Of a stretch of DNA of 64,000 nucleotides, positions 23,330 to 35,079 are shown piece by piece. Made by a program: the position numbers and the translations under genes. The notes beneath the pieces were generated by a model. The model was not told the DNA's origin and did not search any database. It worked only from the letters and a program-made list of their open reading frames with translations. The DNA lies in the NCBI GenBank assembly GCA_949751835.1, contig CATKHK010000011.1, forward strand, positions 62,327-126,326. Reading direction: 5' to 3'. Every line of letters begins with the position of its first letter. Within the stretch, counting starts at the first letter, position 1. Source of the stretch: Blepharisma japonicum (Eukaryota; Ciliophora; Heterotrichea; Heterotrichida; Blepharismidae).

Positions 23330-23582
23330 ATCTTTTTTAAAATTATAAAACAAATAAAGACCAATTATAAAATTAATTAGGCTCGAGATCAAATCATAAC
23401 GTCGCTTGATTTGCTATTGTAATAAATTTAAATTAGCTCTCTCAAATGGATGAAAAATATAAGAGTAGTCAAATAAGATTATAAATTACATATTTTCATG
23501 AATCCTCCTATGTAATTTTAAAATATCTCAACTTAAAATTCAGCAAAATATTTTTATGTAATTTCTCCATAATTTAAAAATC

Positions 23583-25367
23583 ATGACTACAAATCTTATC
23601 AACTCAAAGCATCTAAGCACTCGTGGCCGATTAAGCATGCCTACGCATCTTTCTGAATGAGATGATAGATTTTGGTTAGGAAAAATAAGTAATGCTCTTC
23701 CTGAAATTCCTTGTAATTCATATGCAGTAAAAAGGGCTTTTTCAGGCTCCGCATCAACTCGGGCAAGTTTCAAATCTGTTGGGTCGTTTTCAACAAATAA
23801 TTTGCTAAAATTGCGTCCAAATACAAGTACTATGAAAAATGCAATAAGCTTGGAAAGGGAAATATTTATTTTAAAAAATCAACTTGATGAGATCTGAAAT
23901 GCAAAAAACGTCCCAGAATTCCATAGAAATTTATTTCTCACTTCTTTATCTTTTCTTAAAACTTCAACTCTTCAGCTGGAAGCTTTAAAAAAAGAATCAT
24001 CACATATTAAAAAAAATTCAGCACCTGTTTTATGTGTAATCGCAGCTATTAATGAGCGAGAAGATTTATTAAAAAAATTAGAAGAAAAGTCATTCGAAGA
24101 TACAAATAAACCAATTTTTATTTTAGAAATTGGAGAAATAATAAAAAATATCAGACAAATTAGTCTTGAAGTTATTGATTTTATCAAAATCTGGAGAAGT
24201 TATTTGCAAATGCCAGCTGCAAAATTTATATGAAATAGCGAAGATTATTTCGAAAAAATGAAAACAGATTATAAATTTGTATTAGAAAGTCCAATAGCCA
24301 AAATAATTAAATTTCCCCCCAATTGCACAACATTTTTTATTCAGCTTAAAACACAAAGGTAGAGAGTAATCAGAAATAAAAATAATAGTCAAGAGCCCCA
24401 GAATTTATTCAAGGTAAATCCTCATCTTCAAGCAAGAGTTTTAAATGCGCATCGTACTTTAGGAATTGAAATCACAAAATTATCGATTAAGAAAAAAAGA
24501 TTAATTCGGCAGCCTAAAAACCAAGCAATTCAGCTAAATTTTAATTTCCAAATTTCTCCAGCTGAGGAGGAAGAAAGGCCAAGTCAGTGGGAAAGCTCTG
24601 AAAGTGAAGACGAAGCACAGCATAATGCTATTCTTTCTAATGATTTTCAAGAAGAATATTTAATTGAAATTTCTGAAAGAATGACAAAAGATATAGTCAG
24701 AGAAAGCTGCAGAGAAATGATTTCAGCAAGCTTAGTTTTATTTTCCAGCTCTATTTTGGATAAACTTATAACTGAAGTTTTGTCCCAACAAATTTATCAA
24801 ATAGCTTCAGTTGCATATCAAGAAACGAAAGATGGAGAATATATTGATTTTCAGGTGCAGATACTTCAAATGGCAATGGAAGAAATTTTATTGGACAGTT
24901 TTAATTCAGCAAGCTCCCATTATTTAGCTGAAATGATTTCTGATTTATATAGTAATGATTTAAACTTCGCTGAAATTGCTCAAGAAGCAATAAACGAAGA
25001 ACACAATTGAAATGTGAAAATAATTATTTTACTATTTGAAGAACTTATGACTGATTTACTATCAGAAGAATGGTTTGAAATTTTAATTGAAGACACATTA
25101 AGCTATACCAGGCTAGATGATATGTGGAAAATTCTCCCATTGACTGCCCAAAAGCAGCTATATAAAACTGACAGAGAAAAAATCCACAATAAAATAGCTG
25201 AAGATTTTTATTTTGATATTTTAAATAGTGTGGTTGGCGATATATGGACATTTAGAATTGTGCACACAGTAGTCAATGAAGAAGATGATGACGATATTGA
25301 TAAAATTTTACCAATAAAAGAAGAGAGAACTTCTAAAAAGCGAAACACCAAAATTAATTATTCTTAA
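23583..25367 (+). CDS. Unnamed paralogous-family protein, member A (one 15-nt intron)
   Basis: Joining 23583-24358 and 24374-25367 gives a 589-aa protein; several TGAs are Trp (e.g. SEWDDRFWL, EEHNWNVK). Without removing the intron a TAG stops translation at 24360. The N-terminus has EWDDRFWLGKI and the C-terminal half has SSSILDKLITEVL, YIDFQVQIL, LDDMWKILPL and NKIAEDFYFDILN. The same motifs in the same order occur in the gene at 42087-43862. The middle is Ser/acidic-rich and divergent. I do not recognise the family; the C-terminal half looks like a conserved helical domain. Confidence 0.82.
24359..24373 (+). other. 15-nt intron
   Basis: The intron is GTAGAGAGTAATCAG. It removes an in-frame TAG, keeps frame, and has an A at position 10 as the other provable introns in the window do. 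Confidence 0.85.
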
Positions 25368-25418
25368 TAAAATTTGGCTTCAGAATTTAATCCTTTTAAT
25401 AGGCTAATAATTTTTTCT

Positions 25419-26276
25419 ATGAGCGCTACAGCAGTCCCATACATTGGAAGCCAAATCAGCTTAATCTCTAAGTCTGATATTCGATATGAAGGCACACTTC
25501 ACTCAATTGACCCTAATGAGCACACAGTTTCCTTATCAAACGTAAGATCTTTTGGAACAGAAAATAGGAGAATCGATGGTAAACAGATCCCTGCTTCAAA
25601 TGATTTATATGAATTTATCATCTTCAGAGGTTCTGATATCAAAGATCTTTCAGTAATCCAAGCAACCCCAATTCTGAATGATTCGGCAATAATAAAAGCG
25701 AATATCAAAGAAAATCAGCCGAATTTGAAAAACCCGCAGCCAGAAAAAGAGTTCGAGCCACAGCAGAGATATGAAAACAGGCACAATCAGAGGCAATATC
25801 AAAGTCAAATAGCTCGAGGTGAACTTCACGAAAACATAAATGAAGATCTAAAAGAAGAGCTAAAAGAAGACTTCGATTTTCAAGAAGTAACCCCACTTGA
25901 AAAACCTCAAAAAAATGAATCAGAAAAAGGATACGACAAGAAATCAAGCTTTTTTGATAATATTTCATGCAAAAGTTCAGAAAGTGAAGTACCTTTTGAT
26001 AGGAGAAAACAAAAAGAAATGGACAATGAAACCTTTGGGGAGGAATATGTAGCTGATGGTGAAAGAGAACTGAGAAGAGCTTTGCAGAGAGGAAGAAGAA
26101 GAGGCAACCGAGGCCAATATAGAGCTGGAAGAGGAGAATTTAGAGGGAATAGAGAAGGAGGGTATAGAGAAGGAGGGTATAGAGAAGGAGGGTATAGAGA
26201 AGGAGGATATAGAGAAGGAGGATATAGAGAGGGAGGATATAGAGAAGGAGGATATAACAGAAATTTTGGGCAGTAA
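25419..26276 (+). CDS. LSM14: LSM14/Scd6-family mRNP protein
   Basis: A 285-aa protein. The N-terminal Lsm domain (residues 3-80) is clear: PYIGSQISLISKSDIRYEG, then LSNVRSFGTENR and the signature EFIIFRGSDIKDLSV. Then come DFDFQEV (FDF-like), SSFFDNIS (FFD box) and NETFGEEYV (TFG box), and a C-terminal RGG/GGYRE tail. The ATG at 25419 is chosen over upstream sequence because MSATAVPYIG starts the Lsm fold. LSM14/Scd6 proteins bind DDX6 and eIF4E-binding factors in P-bodies and repress translation. The gene begins 51 bp after the previous same-strand stop. Confidence 0.95.
   Translation: MSATAVPYIGSQISLISKSDIRYEGTLHSIDPNEHTVSLSNVRSFGTENRRIDGKQIPASNDLYEFIIFRGSDIKDLSVIQATPILNDSAIIKANIKENQPNLKNPQPEKEFEPQQRYENRHNQRQYQSQIARGELHENINEDLKEELKEDFDFQEVTPLEKPQKNESEKGYDKKSSFFDNISCKSSESEVPFDRRKQKEMDNETFGEEYVADGERELRRALQRGRRRGNRGQYRAGRGEFRGNREGGYREGGYREGGYREGGYREGGYREGGYREGGYNRNFGQ
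26154..26260 (+). repeat. 15-nt tandem repeat coding GGYRE
   Basis: Seven nearly identical 15-nt units (consensus ggagg(g/a)tatagagaa) code GGYRE pentads at the LSM14 C-terminus. The near identity suggests recent slippage. Confidence 0.9.
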
Positions 26277-26416
26277 ATTCTAAATTCTTGCATTATCGTT
26301 GAGAGAAGCATTTTTTGGCTGGCTAAATATACTAATTCGACGATAAAAATATTTTTTGCAATATTTATCATTTTTGCCAGAATAGTCTATTAATATTTCC
26401 AAAATGATATAAAAAT

Positions 26417-26800
26417 ATGAAAACTTTGTTTTTTGGGATTTTTATCCTGCTTTTCTTAGAATCCTATGGAAACGGGCTCAAAATGACCAAGGAGCAGCTT
26501 CTAGAATACAATGGAAAAAACGGGAAAATTTATTTCGCCTGTGGAGGAATTATTTTTGATGTATCAAATGATAAAAGCTTTAAAGAAGGAGGCAAAGATC
26601 ATGTATTTGCAGGAAGAGATGCTACAGTATCCTTAGCTCGTATGGATTATGATAAAAAGTGGATAGGGTTAGATCCTGAAGAAGCAGAGCTTTCACCATA
26701 TATGAAGAATGCAGTTGAGAAATGGATTGATGTTTTAAAGGAAAAATTCCCAATTGTTGGGGAATTAGTGAAAAATTCGCATGAGAGAGTTGATATGTAG
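26417..26800 (+). CDS. Neudesin-like secreted MAPR (cytochrome b5-fold) protein
   Basis: A 127-aa protein with an N-terminal signal peptide (MKTLFFGIFILLFLESYG). The cytochrome-b5-like MAPR domain follows: MTKEQLLEYNGKNGKIYFAC, GGIIFDVSNDKSF, HVFAGRDATVSLARM. It ends with an EKWIDVLKEKFPIVGELV helix, as in neudesin/PGRMC proteins. These bind haem through Tyr rather than His; a Tyr is present in KIYFA. Secretion to the lumen or outside is inferred from the leader and lack of another membrane segment. Confidence 0.88.
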   Translation: MKTLFFGIFILLFLESYGNGLKMTKEQLLEYNGKNGKIYFACGGIIFDVSNDKSFKEGGKDHVFAGRDATVSLARMDYDKKWIGLDPEEAELSPYMKNAVEKWIDVLKEKFPIVGELVKNSHERVDM

Positions 26801-27123
26801 AAACACAAATAATTCCTCATAATACAAAATAGGATTCGATAAATAAAGAATTAAATCAATAGCCCTAACAATATAAAGATTATTAATTGGATAAGAGGTT
26901 CAATAAATGGCTTTTCTATTATGAGCATAGAAATAATCCAATACATATAAAACATTATTTATAAGTTTAAATAGCCTGTGGAGCATTTATTTTTATCATT
27001 CACTAAGCCAATAAATATACAAATTCTTGAAATTCTGTTATTTTGATTCTTAAAATATTTAGTTATTAGATAATTTTTGAATAACTATTAAAATCTATAT
27101 TGAAAATCTATATATCTATAAAT
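26801..27123. other. Intergenic region
   Basis: About 320 bp of AT-rich sequence with no ORF or RNA gene recognised. Confidence 0.5.
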
Positions 27124-28422
27124 ATGAATTGAACGTTTCTATTTTTACCATTAGCATTCGCGACTATATCAATAGATATCCATCCAAAGGCTCAAAATAA
27201 ACTACAATATCTTTCAAGTATCAAGAATTTTTCATTAAAAAGACTCTCCCTAATCTCTTCAAACTCTTCCATATCATCAAGCATCACCAATTTCTTCAAT
27301 GCTCAATACTTTGGAACTATAAAAGTAGGCAATCCTCCCCAAAATTTTAGCGTTGTATTTGATACTGGAAGTTCTTGGATTTGGGTCACAGAAAAAAACT
27401 GCACAGCTTGCCATCCAGCTAAAAACCAATTTGACAATTCATTATCGTCAACTTATAAAACTAATAATATCACACATAGTCTTTATTACATGCAAGGCTA
27501 TGCAAGAGGAAAAGTTAGTTTCGATACTATTGGCATTGGTGATAAAACTCTTGCACCTGCTAAAAATCAAAGCTTTCTTTTGGTTAGTGCTGAAAAAGAC
27601 ATGGACGGTTTTGAAGCTGATGGAATTTTAGGGTTAGGATTTGATAGGCGAGAAGACGGCGCAAAAACCCTTATGAGCACTCTAAAGGAACAAGGAAAAA
27701 TAAAAAATGCAACCTTTGCTATTTTTCTTAATGATAATAATTACAAGGATATTGAAGCCAAGCCTTTGTCAAATATGATAATTGATGGGTACGATTTAGC
27801 GAAATATTCAACAGAAAAACAGTTCACTTATATAAATTTAATTCAGGATAGAGGACACTGGGAAGTTCCTTGTGAGTCTGTAACTATCGGAAAATATAAG
27901 CTAACTAAAAAAGCATCTTCAGCAATTGTTGATACAGGAACGTCTTTAATTTATGGCCCAGCTTCAGATATAACCAAGCTTGAATTTTATTTTTCACTTT
28001 ATTATGACTGCTTTGCAACACTTAGTTGGTTTATATGTAAATGCAAGTCTACCTCACCTTACCCAGACTTGAATTTTAGCTTGAATGGAAAGAAATATAA
28101 AGTTTCGCCAAATGAATATTTACTTGATGTGGAATACGAAGGATATTGCGCTTTGCTAGTTATGGGTGCTTATATAGACTTTTGGCTGCTTGGAGATGTA
28201 TTTATAAGAAATTATTATGTGAATTTTGATATGGACCAAAAAAGAATTGGGTTTGCTAAAGCTGTTAAATCAGTTGTCGAGACTCAAACACCTTTGCAGT
28301 CAAATTTCTGGGTTATATGAATTTTTATTGTTGCTGGAATTGGTTTACTAATTCAGAAGGCTTATATGAGTTATCAGAAAAAAATCGAAAATTTAGAACT
28401 GAGAGATAAGATTTTAGCTTAG
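27124..28422 (+). CDS. Pepsin-like (A1) aspartyl protease, membrane-anchored, copy 1
   Basis: A 432-aa protein with TGA as Trp at codon 3 (27130) and at 28318. The leader is MNWTFLFLPLAFATISI; a short propeptide follows. The two catalytic motifs are [11 protein letters not shown] and AIVDTGTSLIYGP, and the flap-like GYARGKVSFDTIGIG and DGILGLGF are typical of A1 proteases. A C-terminal hydrophobic segment (FWVIWIFIVAGIGLLI) predicts a membrane anchor with a short cytoplasmic tail. Under the standard code the start Met would be followed by a stop two codons later. First of three tandem copies. Confidence 0.92.
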
Positions 28423-28679
28423 ACCTTAAACCTAAAATATAGATTTTAAATTTTGCAGATTTATGGTTTAGATTTTTTGTTATATGATTTCGAGTGCTTA
28501 AAATTCTATTCTTTTGTATAAGATATATTACTTTTTAATATTAAATAAAATTTTATATAAAATCTCTGGCATGAGCTTAAGATCTATCAAATAATGTCTA
28601 TTGAAAAGCACATGAAATCAAATATGAGAATCATATTATTAAATCTATAGAAAAATAATTATCTATATAATTATAAAAT

Positions 28680-29986
<1,307 letters not shown>

Positions 29987-30087
29987 GATTTTATGATATA
30001 AAATAATTTAAATATATAGATTTTTAATTTTATATAGATTCTATAAAGATATTGATATTGCTGATAAAGTATAAAATGCTATTATAA

Positions 30088-31734
30088 ATGTATTGGACAT
30101 TTTTACTCCTATCTCTCGCATTTGCATCAATTTCCATAAATATCCAAAAGCGGCCCCAATCCAAGCTTGAGTTTAAAGAATCCATGAAAAAATTTCTTCT
30201 TAATAGGTCAAGCTTTACTGAAACTTCTTCAGTTTCCTCTATAATAACAAACTATCTCAATTCCCAGTACTATGGCGTTGTCTTTATAGGGACTCCACCT
30301 CAAATGTTTGCACTTATGTTTGATACAGGTAGTCCTTGGATTTATATAGTTGAAAGAGGCTGCTATGAATGTCACTATGCCTTATGGTATTTTGACAAGT
30401 CTGCGTCTACTACTTATGAAACTAACAATGCCCCATATGAACTTATATATGGAATGGGCTATGCAAGTGGAATTATCAGTTATGATTCTGTCTCTATAGG
30501 AGATACTGATACAATTGAAGCTAAAAATCAGACATTTTTACTAGTTAACTATGAAAGAGATTTTGGAGGCCTTGTAGCTGACGGAATATTAGGCCTAAGT
30601 TTAGGAGATGATAGCTATGACACTTTTATAACAACTTTAAAAAAGCAAGGAAAAATTCAAAATGCTTCGTTTTCTATATACCTTAATGACAATCAGTTTA
30701 GATTTGAAGAAGCTGCACCTTCATCAAGCCTAATAATTGATGGATATGACCTCAAGAAATACTCAACTGAAGAACAGTTTACTTATATCAAATTAATAGG
30801 GGATAGAGGCCACTGGGAAATCTCTTGCGACTCTATTTGGCTTGATAAGTACCAAATCATGACGAAAAGCAGATCAGCCATTGTAGACACTGGAACGACG
30901 CTAGTTATTGGCCCATATGTAGAGGTCAGTAAAATAGAAAATTATTTATCAAGATTTTACAACTGCTTTGCAGATTATGATGGATTTTTCTGGTGTGATT
31001 GTGAATCTGTCAGAGGATTTCCTGAGATTAGGCTTGTTTTGGATGGAAAAAATTTAACACTTAGTAAAGATCAATATTTGGCAGATTTAGATGGATCTGG
31101 GTACTGCAATTTGCTTGTGGTAGGGATGCCTATAGATTTATGGATACTTGGAGATGTGCTTATTAGGAAATATTATGTGAATTTTGATATGGACAATAAA
31201 CAAATCGGCTTTGCTAAAGCAGTAAAATCTGTGATTCAAGGCGAAGAACCTGAGCCAATTGAAGAGCCAGTTGAAGAACCAATTGAAGAGCCAGTTGAAG
31301 AGCCAGTTGAAGAGCCAGTTGAAGAGCCAGTTGAAGAGCCAGTTGAAGAGCCAATTGTAGAGCCAGTTGAAGAGCCAGCTAAAGAGCAAGTTGAAGAGCC
31401 AGTTGAAGAGCCAGTTGAAGAGTCAGTTGAAGAGCCAGTTGAAGAGCCAGTTGAAGTGCCAACTGAAGAACCAGTTGAAGAGCCAGTTGAAGAGCCAGTA
31501 GAAGAGTTAGTTGAAGTGCCAACTGAAGAGTCAGTTGAAGAGCCAGTTGAAGAGTCAGTTGAGATGCCAGCTGAAGAATCAGTTGAAGAGCCAGCTGAAG
31601 AATCAAACTTTTTAGCGATAGAAATGATAATTATCGGAATTATCGCACTAATTTGCTGGAAAATCTATACAAGATATAGCAAGAAAACTATTATCCATAA
31701 CAGCCAAGAGCTGAATACTAGCCTTTTAGCATAA
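30088..31734 (+). CDS. Pepsin-like aspartyl protease, copy 3, with EPVE-repeat stalk
   Basis: A 548-aa protein related to copies 1 and 2 up to about residue 385: leader MYWTFLLLSLAFASISI, catalytic MFDTGSPWIYI and AIVDTGTTLVIGP, DGILGLSLG, and LGDVLIRKYYVNFDM near the C-terminal lobe. It then has a long Glu/Pro/Val stalk of about 120 residues in four-residue units (EEPV), a transmembrane segment (AIEMIIIGIIALICWKIY) and a short cytoplasmic tail. The stalk would hold the protease away from the membrane; copies 1 and 2 lack it. No TGA occurs in this copy. Confidence 0.92.
   Translation: MYWTFLLLSLAFASISINIQKRPQSKLEFKESMKKFLLNRSSFTETSSVSSIITNYLNSQYYGVVFIGTPPQMFALMFDTGSPWIYIVERGCYECHYALWYFDKSASTTYETNNAPYELIYGMGYASGIISYDSVSIGDTDTIEAKNQTFLLVNYERDFGGLVADGILGLSLGDDSYDTFITTLKKQGKIQNASFSIYLNDNQFRFEEAAPSSSLIIDGYDLKKYSTEEQFTYIKLIGDRGHWEISCDSIWLDKYQIMTKSRSAIVDTGTTLVIGPYVEVSKIENYLSRFYNCFADYDGFFWCDCESVRGFPEIRLVLDGKNLTLSKDQYLADLDGSGYCNLLVVGMPIDLWILGDVLIRKYYVNFDMDNKQIGFAKAVKSVIQGEEPEPIEEPVEEPIEEPVEEPVEEPVEEPVEEPVEEPIVEPVEEPAKEQVEEPVEEPVEESVEEPVEEPVEVPTEEPVEEPVEEPVEELVEVPTEESVEEPVEESVEMPAEESVEEPAEESNFLAIEMIIIGIIALICWKIYTRYSKKTIIHNSQELNTSLLA
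31246..31606 (+). repeat. 12-nt tandem repeat coding EEPV stalk
   Basis: About 30 units of a 12-nt repeat (consensus gttgaagagcca) within pepsin copy 3. Several units carry substitutions (ESV, EVPT, KEQV), so it is a mix of recent and older duplications. Confidence 0.9.
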
Positions 31735-31777
31735 TAAGTTTAACTCTAACTCAATATATTTTATATTAAAATTCCTA

Positions 31778-32830
31778 TTAAGAATTTAAGTCATAATCTT
31801 CAGGACTATAATATTCTGACAGTAACCTATAAAGATAGCTTGGGTTATGCCCGCCTACATCAGTTATGTATAGCGAAATTAAATCAGGCGGAATATAATC
31901 AAATGCAGGCACACTAATTGTCAAATATTTCGATTCTTCAGCCCCAGGCAAACAGCTAACTAATGCAGGCGACAAACTGTCATTAAAAGTGTCCTGGTCA
32001 AATGGATAAAGCGGTGACAGCTTATAAAGCCCACAAGTTACCAAAATTGGCACGGAGTGGGCTTGGGCTGCTAGACAGACTCCATAACACCCTGATTTTG
32101 TAATTAGTCCGCCATTTGCCATAAGTGCATCAGTCCCTATGATTACTTTATTGACTCTGCTCATTAAGGCAAATACTGAATTATCAGCGATAAGTGTTGT
32201 GTCTATACCATGCTCAGCCAATGTTTTACACATAAGCTGGCCTTGTAGTCCAGGGGCGGCTTCAGCTACTAGAACTTCAAATTTTCTGTTTCCTCTGACA
32301 TGTGATAAAAAGTTTTCAACAGTTTTTGATTTCCCAAAGGTCAAAATAACTTCATTAGAATGTATATGCTGAGTTGCCTGCTCAGCGATTCTTTCCATAT
32401 GTGCTTCAAGCTCATCTAGCAATTCTTGCACATCCTGAAGGATCCTTTTTTTCATTTCTTTGAGCCCAGCTGACTCTTGGGTGTTATCAGTGCCTTTTAT
32501 TAAGGTTTTTAAAGTACTTCGGCGCTGCTTCATTTGCAGAGGGGAAGTATCGAGCTTGATATGACTGCACTCTTCACGAATTATGTGTAAGGCACGGCGG
32601 ACTATGTTAACCAATGCGATTTCAAGCGGCTTAAATTGGACTAGTTTACGGCCAAATCGCGTTAAAAGGCGAATTAGGGACCGAACGTCTTCTTCTTTGC
32701 TGAACTTATGCTCCTTGATTAGGGACAGAACGAATTTTGCAGTTTTTTCTGAAATTTCTGAGGTACCGCCTGCTTCATCACGCTTGAGAAAGCGAATAAA
32801 GTTGTCAAACCGAATAGGAAGTCCGTCCAT
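31778..32830 (-). CDS. EIF2B2: Translation initiation factor eIF2B subunit beta
   Basis: A 350-aa protein, close to the human length of 351. The C-terminal Rossmann-like domain is diagnostic: VILTFGKSKTVENFL, EVLVAEAAPGLQGQ, MSRVNKVIIGTDALMANGG, LYKLSPLYPFDQDTF, PAFDYIPPDLISLYITDVGG and a SYLYRLLSEYY end. The match is best to the beta subunit rather than alpha or delta. eIF2B is the guanine-exchange factor for eIF2; the beta subunit is part of the regulatory core that senses eIF2 phosphorylation. Confidence 0.95.
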   Translation of the reverse strand: MDGLPIRFDNFIRFLKRDEAGGTSEISEKTAKFVLSLIKEHKFSKEEDVRSLIRLLTRFGRKLVQFKPLEIALVNIVRRALHIIREECSHIKLDTSPLQMKQRRSTLKTLIKGTDNTQESAGLKEMKKRILQDVQELLDELEAHMERIAEQATQHIHSNEVILTFGKSKTVENFLSHVRGNRKFEVLVAEAAPGLQGQLMCKTLAEHGIDTTLIADNSVFALMSRVNKVIIGTDALMANGGLITKSGCYGVCLAAQAHSVPILVTCGLYKLSPLYPFDQDTFNDSLSPALVSCLPGAEESKYLTISVPAFDYIPPDLISLYITDVGGHNPSYLYRLLSEYYSPEDYDLNS

Positions 32831-33388
32831 TTATAAAGAATTTAGATTTAGATGCAATATATAGGAGATTATTAGCATAATGGAAATAGTTTTAAAATTT
32901 TAAGCAGGTTTTTGAATGATGAGTGCAGGGAGATTTTATATATATTTTTAGGTTTTGATAAAATATTATGTACTAAAGATTTGATCAATAATTTGCATAA
33001 AATTGTTTATAAGAATAAATATGATCTATTAAAGTCCGGTAAGACTACATCATCCTAAGCGATTAGGTTTGGATTATTGCTGCTAAATAAAGGAATCATA
33101 TATATATATTTTATTTTGTAAATTGGCTTAAATATCATTTATATGTATTTAATTTAATATTTCAAGAAATATATATCTAATTAATGCATTTACAATAAAT
33201 TTCAAGCAAAAAAGTAACTTAAAAAAAATCCTTTAAATTCACATAAATTTGTTTCATATTTATTTCTTCTAAAAATTATTAAAATTTTAAGCTTCTTTAT
33301 CTTCAAAATACTTCAATAATAGTCATAATAATAAACTTACCAGAAAAAAATCGGACATAATGAACATTTGGCTGCTATATATTCAAAA
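32831..33388. other. Divergent intergenic region
   Basis: About 560 bp between eIF2B-beta and 5'-nucleotidase starts. AT-rich with a slightly GC-richer patch around 33030-33100; no RNA gene or ORF could be assigned. Confidence 0.5.
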
Positions 33389-34339
33389 ATGTCAGCATCT
33401 GAGACTCCAACTACCAAAGTCCACAGACGTCCAATTATTGCTCCGTATAATGACCAAGAAGCTATATTAATCCCTGACCCAGAGGTTTTTCGCAGAAAGC
33501 TACAAGATCTCATCAATGGTGGCAGTCATAACGTCGAAATAATTTCTGATTATGATTTTACTCTAAGTCGATTTCGTGTAAACAATGAGAAAGGAAAATC
33601 TACTTATCAAGTTGTAGAAGCAGGAGCACTTTCAGGAGACAAACTTCAAGAAACCCACGATTTATACAGCTATTACCATCCTATTGAGGTAGATCCTCAT
33701 ATTCCGCATGATGAAAAAGAAAGACTTATGCATGAGTGATGGGACAAAAGCAATGAAATCATTTTGTCTGTTGAAGTCCGCAGAAATATGCTCTATGATT
33801 TTATTATGGACTCAAATTTGCATTTGAGGCATGGAACAGATCGTGTTTTGCATCATTGTGATAGAAATCTTATTCCTTTTACCATTATTTCTGCAGGATG
33901 TGGAAACATCATTGAAGTCTCCTTAGAAGAATACTTAGAACATGAAAAGCTTGAAATTCATTCAAATTTCATGATTGGTGAATGTGATGGAAGATACACA
34001 CACTGGTCTGAGCCTGCTTTAAGAACGCTCAACAAGAATTTAGTCTTGCGAGATCGTCCTGTGAAGCCAAACATTATTTTGTTAGGAGATATGATTTCTG
34101 ATGTAAAAATGATAGAGCATGCTACCTACAATGACGCCTTAAAGATAGGATTTTTAAATGAGCCAAGCAATTATGTTCTTGACGCTTATAAAGAAGCTTA
34201 TGATGTCCTTATCTTAAATGATGGCAATATGAGCTTAGTTGAGCTAATTCTATCATTAGTAACTGGTGAGGCTTTTAATATTGACGATTATCCTTCTTTG
34301 CAAGCCCTTAAAGATTACTTGCCTTTAGTTAGAAATTAG
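33389..34339 (+). CDS. NT5C3: Cytosolic 5'-nucleotidase III (pyrimidine 5'-nucleotidase, HAD superfamily)
   Basis: A 316-aa protein of the UMPH-1/NT5C3 family. HAD motif I is ISDYDFTLSRF (Asp54 and Asp56), the family core continues with YYHPIEVDPHIPHDEK and W after a TGA codon at 33737, motif II lies in FTIISAGCGNIIE, and motif III/IV in IILLGDMISDVKM. It ends near AYDVLILNDGNMSLVELILSL as in NT5C3. The enzyme dephosphorylates pyrimidine nucleoside monophosphates. The ATG at 33389 is the first in frame. Confidence 0.93.
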
Positions 34340-34361
34340 TTAATTCTCATTTTATTAAATA

Positions 34362-34865
34362 ATGGATTATGAAGGAAAGAGATTTTCAATGTCATCCTAT
34401 GGATATAGAAGGAGAGGTAATCATAGACAAATTAAATTAAGCGAAATTCTTGATACAAATTCAAATGTGGCCAAAGAATGTGATATAATTAAATGTTATA
34501 GTCCAACTTCTCCTTATAGGGCTGCAGATAATGCAAAAATATTTCAACCTTCTTTTAGTAGAAGTTATAATTATTATTCTCAATTGCCTAGTGCTACCAT
34601 TTCTATGAAAATCAAACCAGTTACACACAGAAGACATAAAAGTGATATAGGGTCTATTGAGAAAAAAGAAGAAGATATAAGGCCGAAATCAAGCTTAAAG
34701 TTAGATGATATAATTAAAGCGGAAAAATATGGGACAAAAATTACTGGAAAATTCGTGAGAATACAGCTAGGAAAATCAACCCCAACCCCTGTGTCCAGTA
34801 AAAAAGACAATCGGCCTAAAACTTCTTATATAGCTAGAATCCCTATTGTACACTATGAAAAATAA
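34362..34865 (+). CDS. Hypothetical basic protein
   Basis: A 167-aa basic, Ser/Tyr-rich protein without a recognised domain (YGYRRRGNHRQIKLSEIL at the start). Its ATG lies 22 bp after the TAG of the nucleotidase gene on the same strand. It has a TAA stop and no TGA. Confidence 0.72.
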   Translation: MDYEGKRFSMSSYGYRRRGNHRQIKLSEILDTNSNVAKECDIIKCYSPTSPYRAADNAKIFQPSFSRSYNYYSQLPSATISMKIKPVTHRRHKSDIGSIEKKEEDIRPKSSLKLDDIIKAEKYGTKITGKFVRIQLGKSTPTPVSSKKDNRPKTSYIARIPIVHYEK

Positions 34866-35079
34866 CTAAACTTGGCTTTTTTTACATATAAAAACTCCAT
34901 TTCTCTAGCAATCTCAAATTTTCACCCAATATTTTAATAAATTTTTTATTAGAATTTGCATTTAAAAATTTAATTAATAATTAATTGCCACAAAATCATT
35001 CTTATTATTAATATCTTACTTTGCAAAGTTAAATTTTAATTCATGTTTATTTTCAGTAAACTTTGGTTGACGATATAAT

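Noticed and set aside
25907-26371. Minus-strand open frame rich in YPPSL
   Set aside because: It is antisense to the GGYRE repeat of LSM14, a repeat artefact.
31138-31606. Minus-strand Trp/Leu/Asn-rich open frames opposite the EEPV repeat
   Set aside because: They arise from the antisense of a 12-nt repeat and have no independent support.
33030-33100. GC-richer patch considered as tRNA or small RNA
   Set aside because: No cloverleaf arms or T-loop motif could be found by eye.
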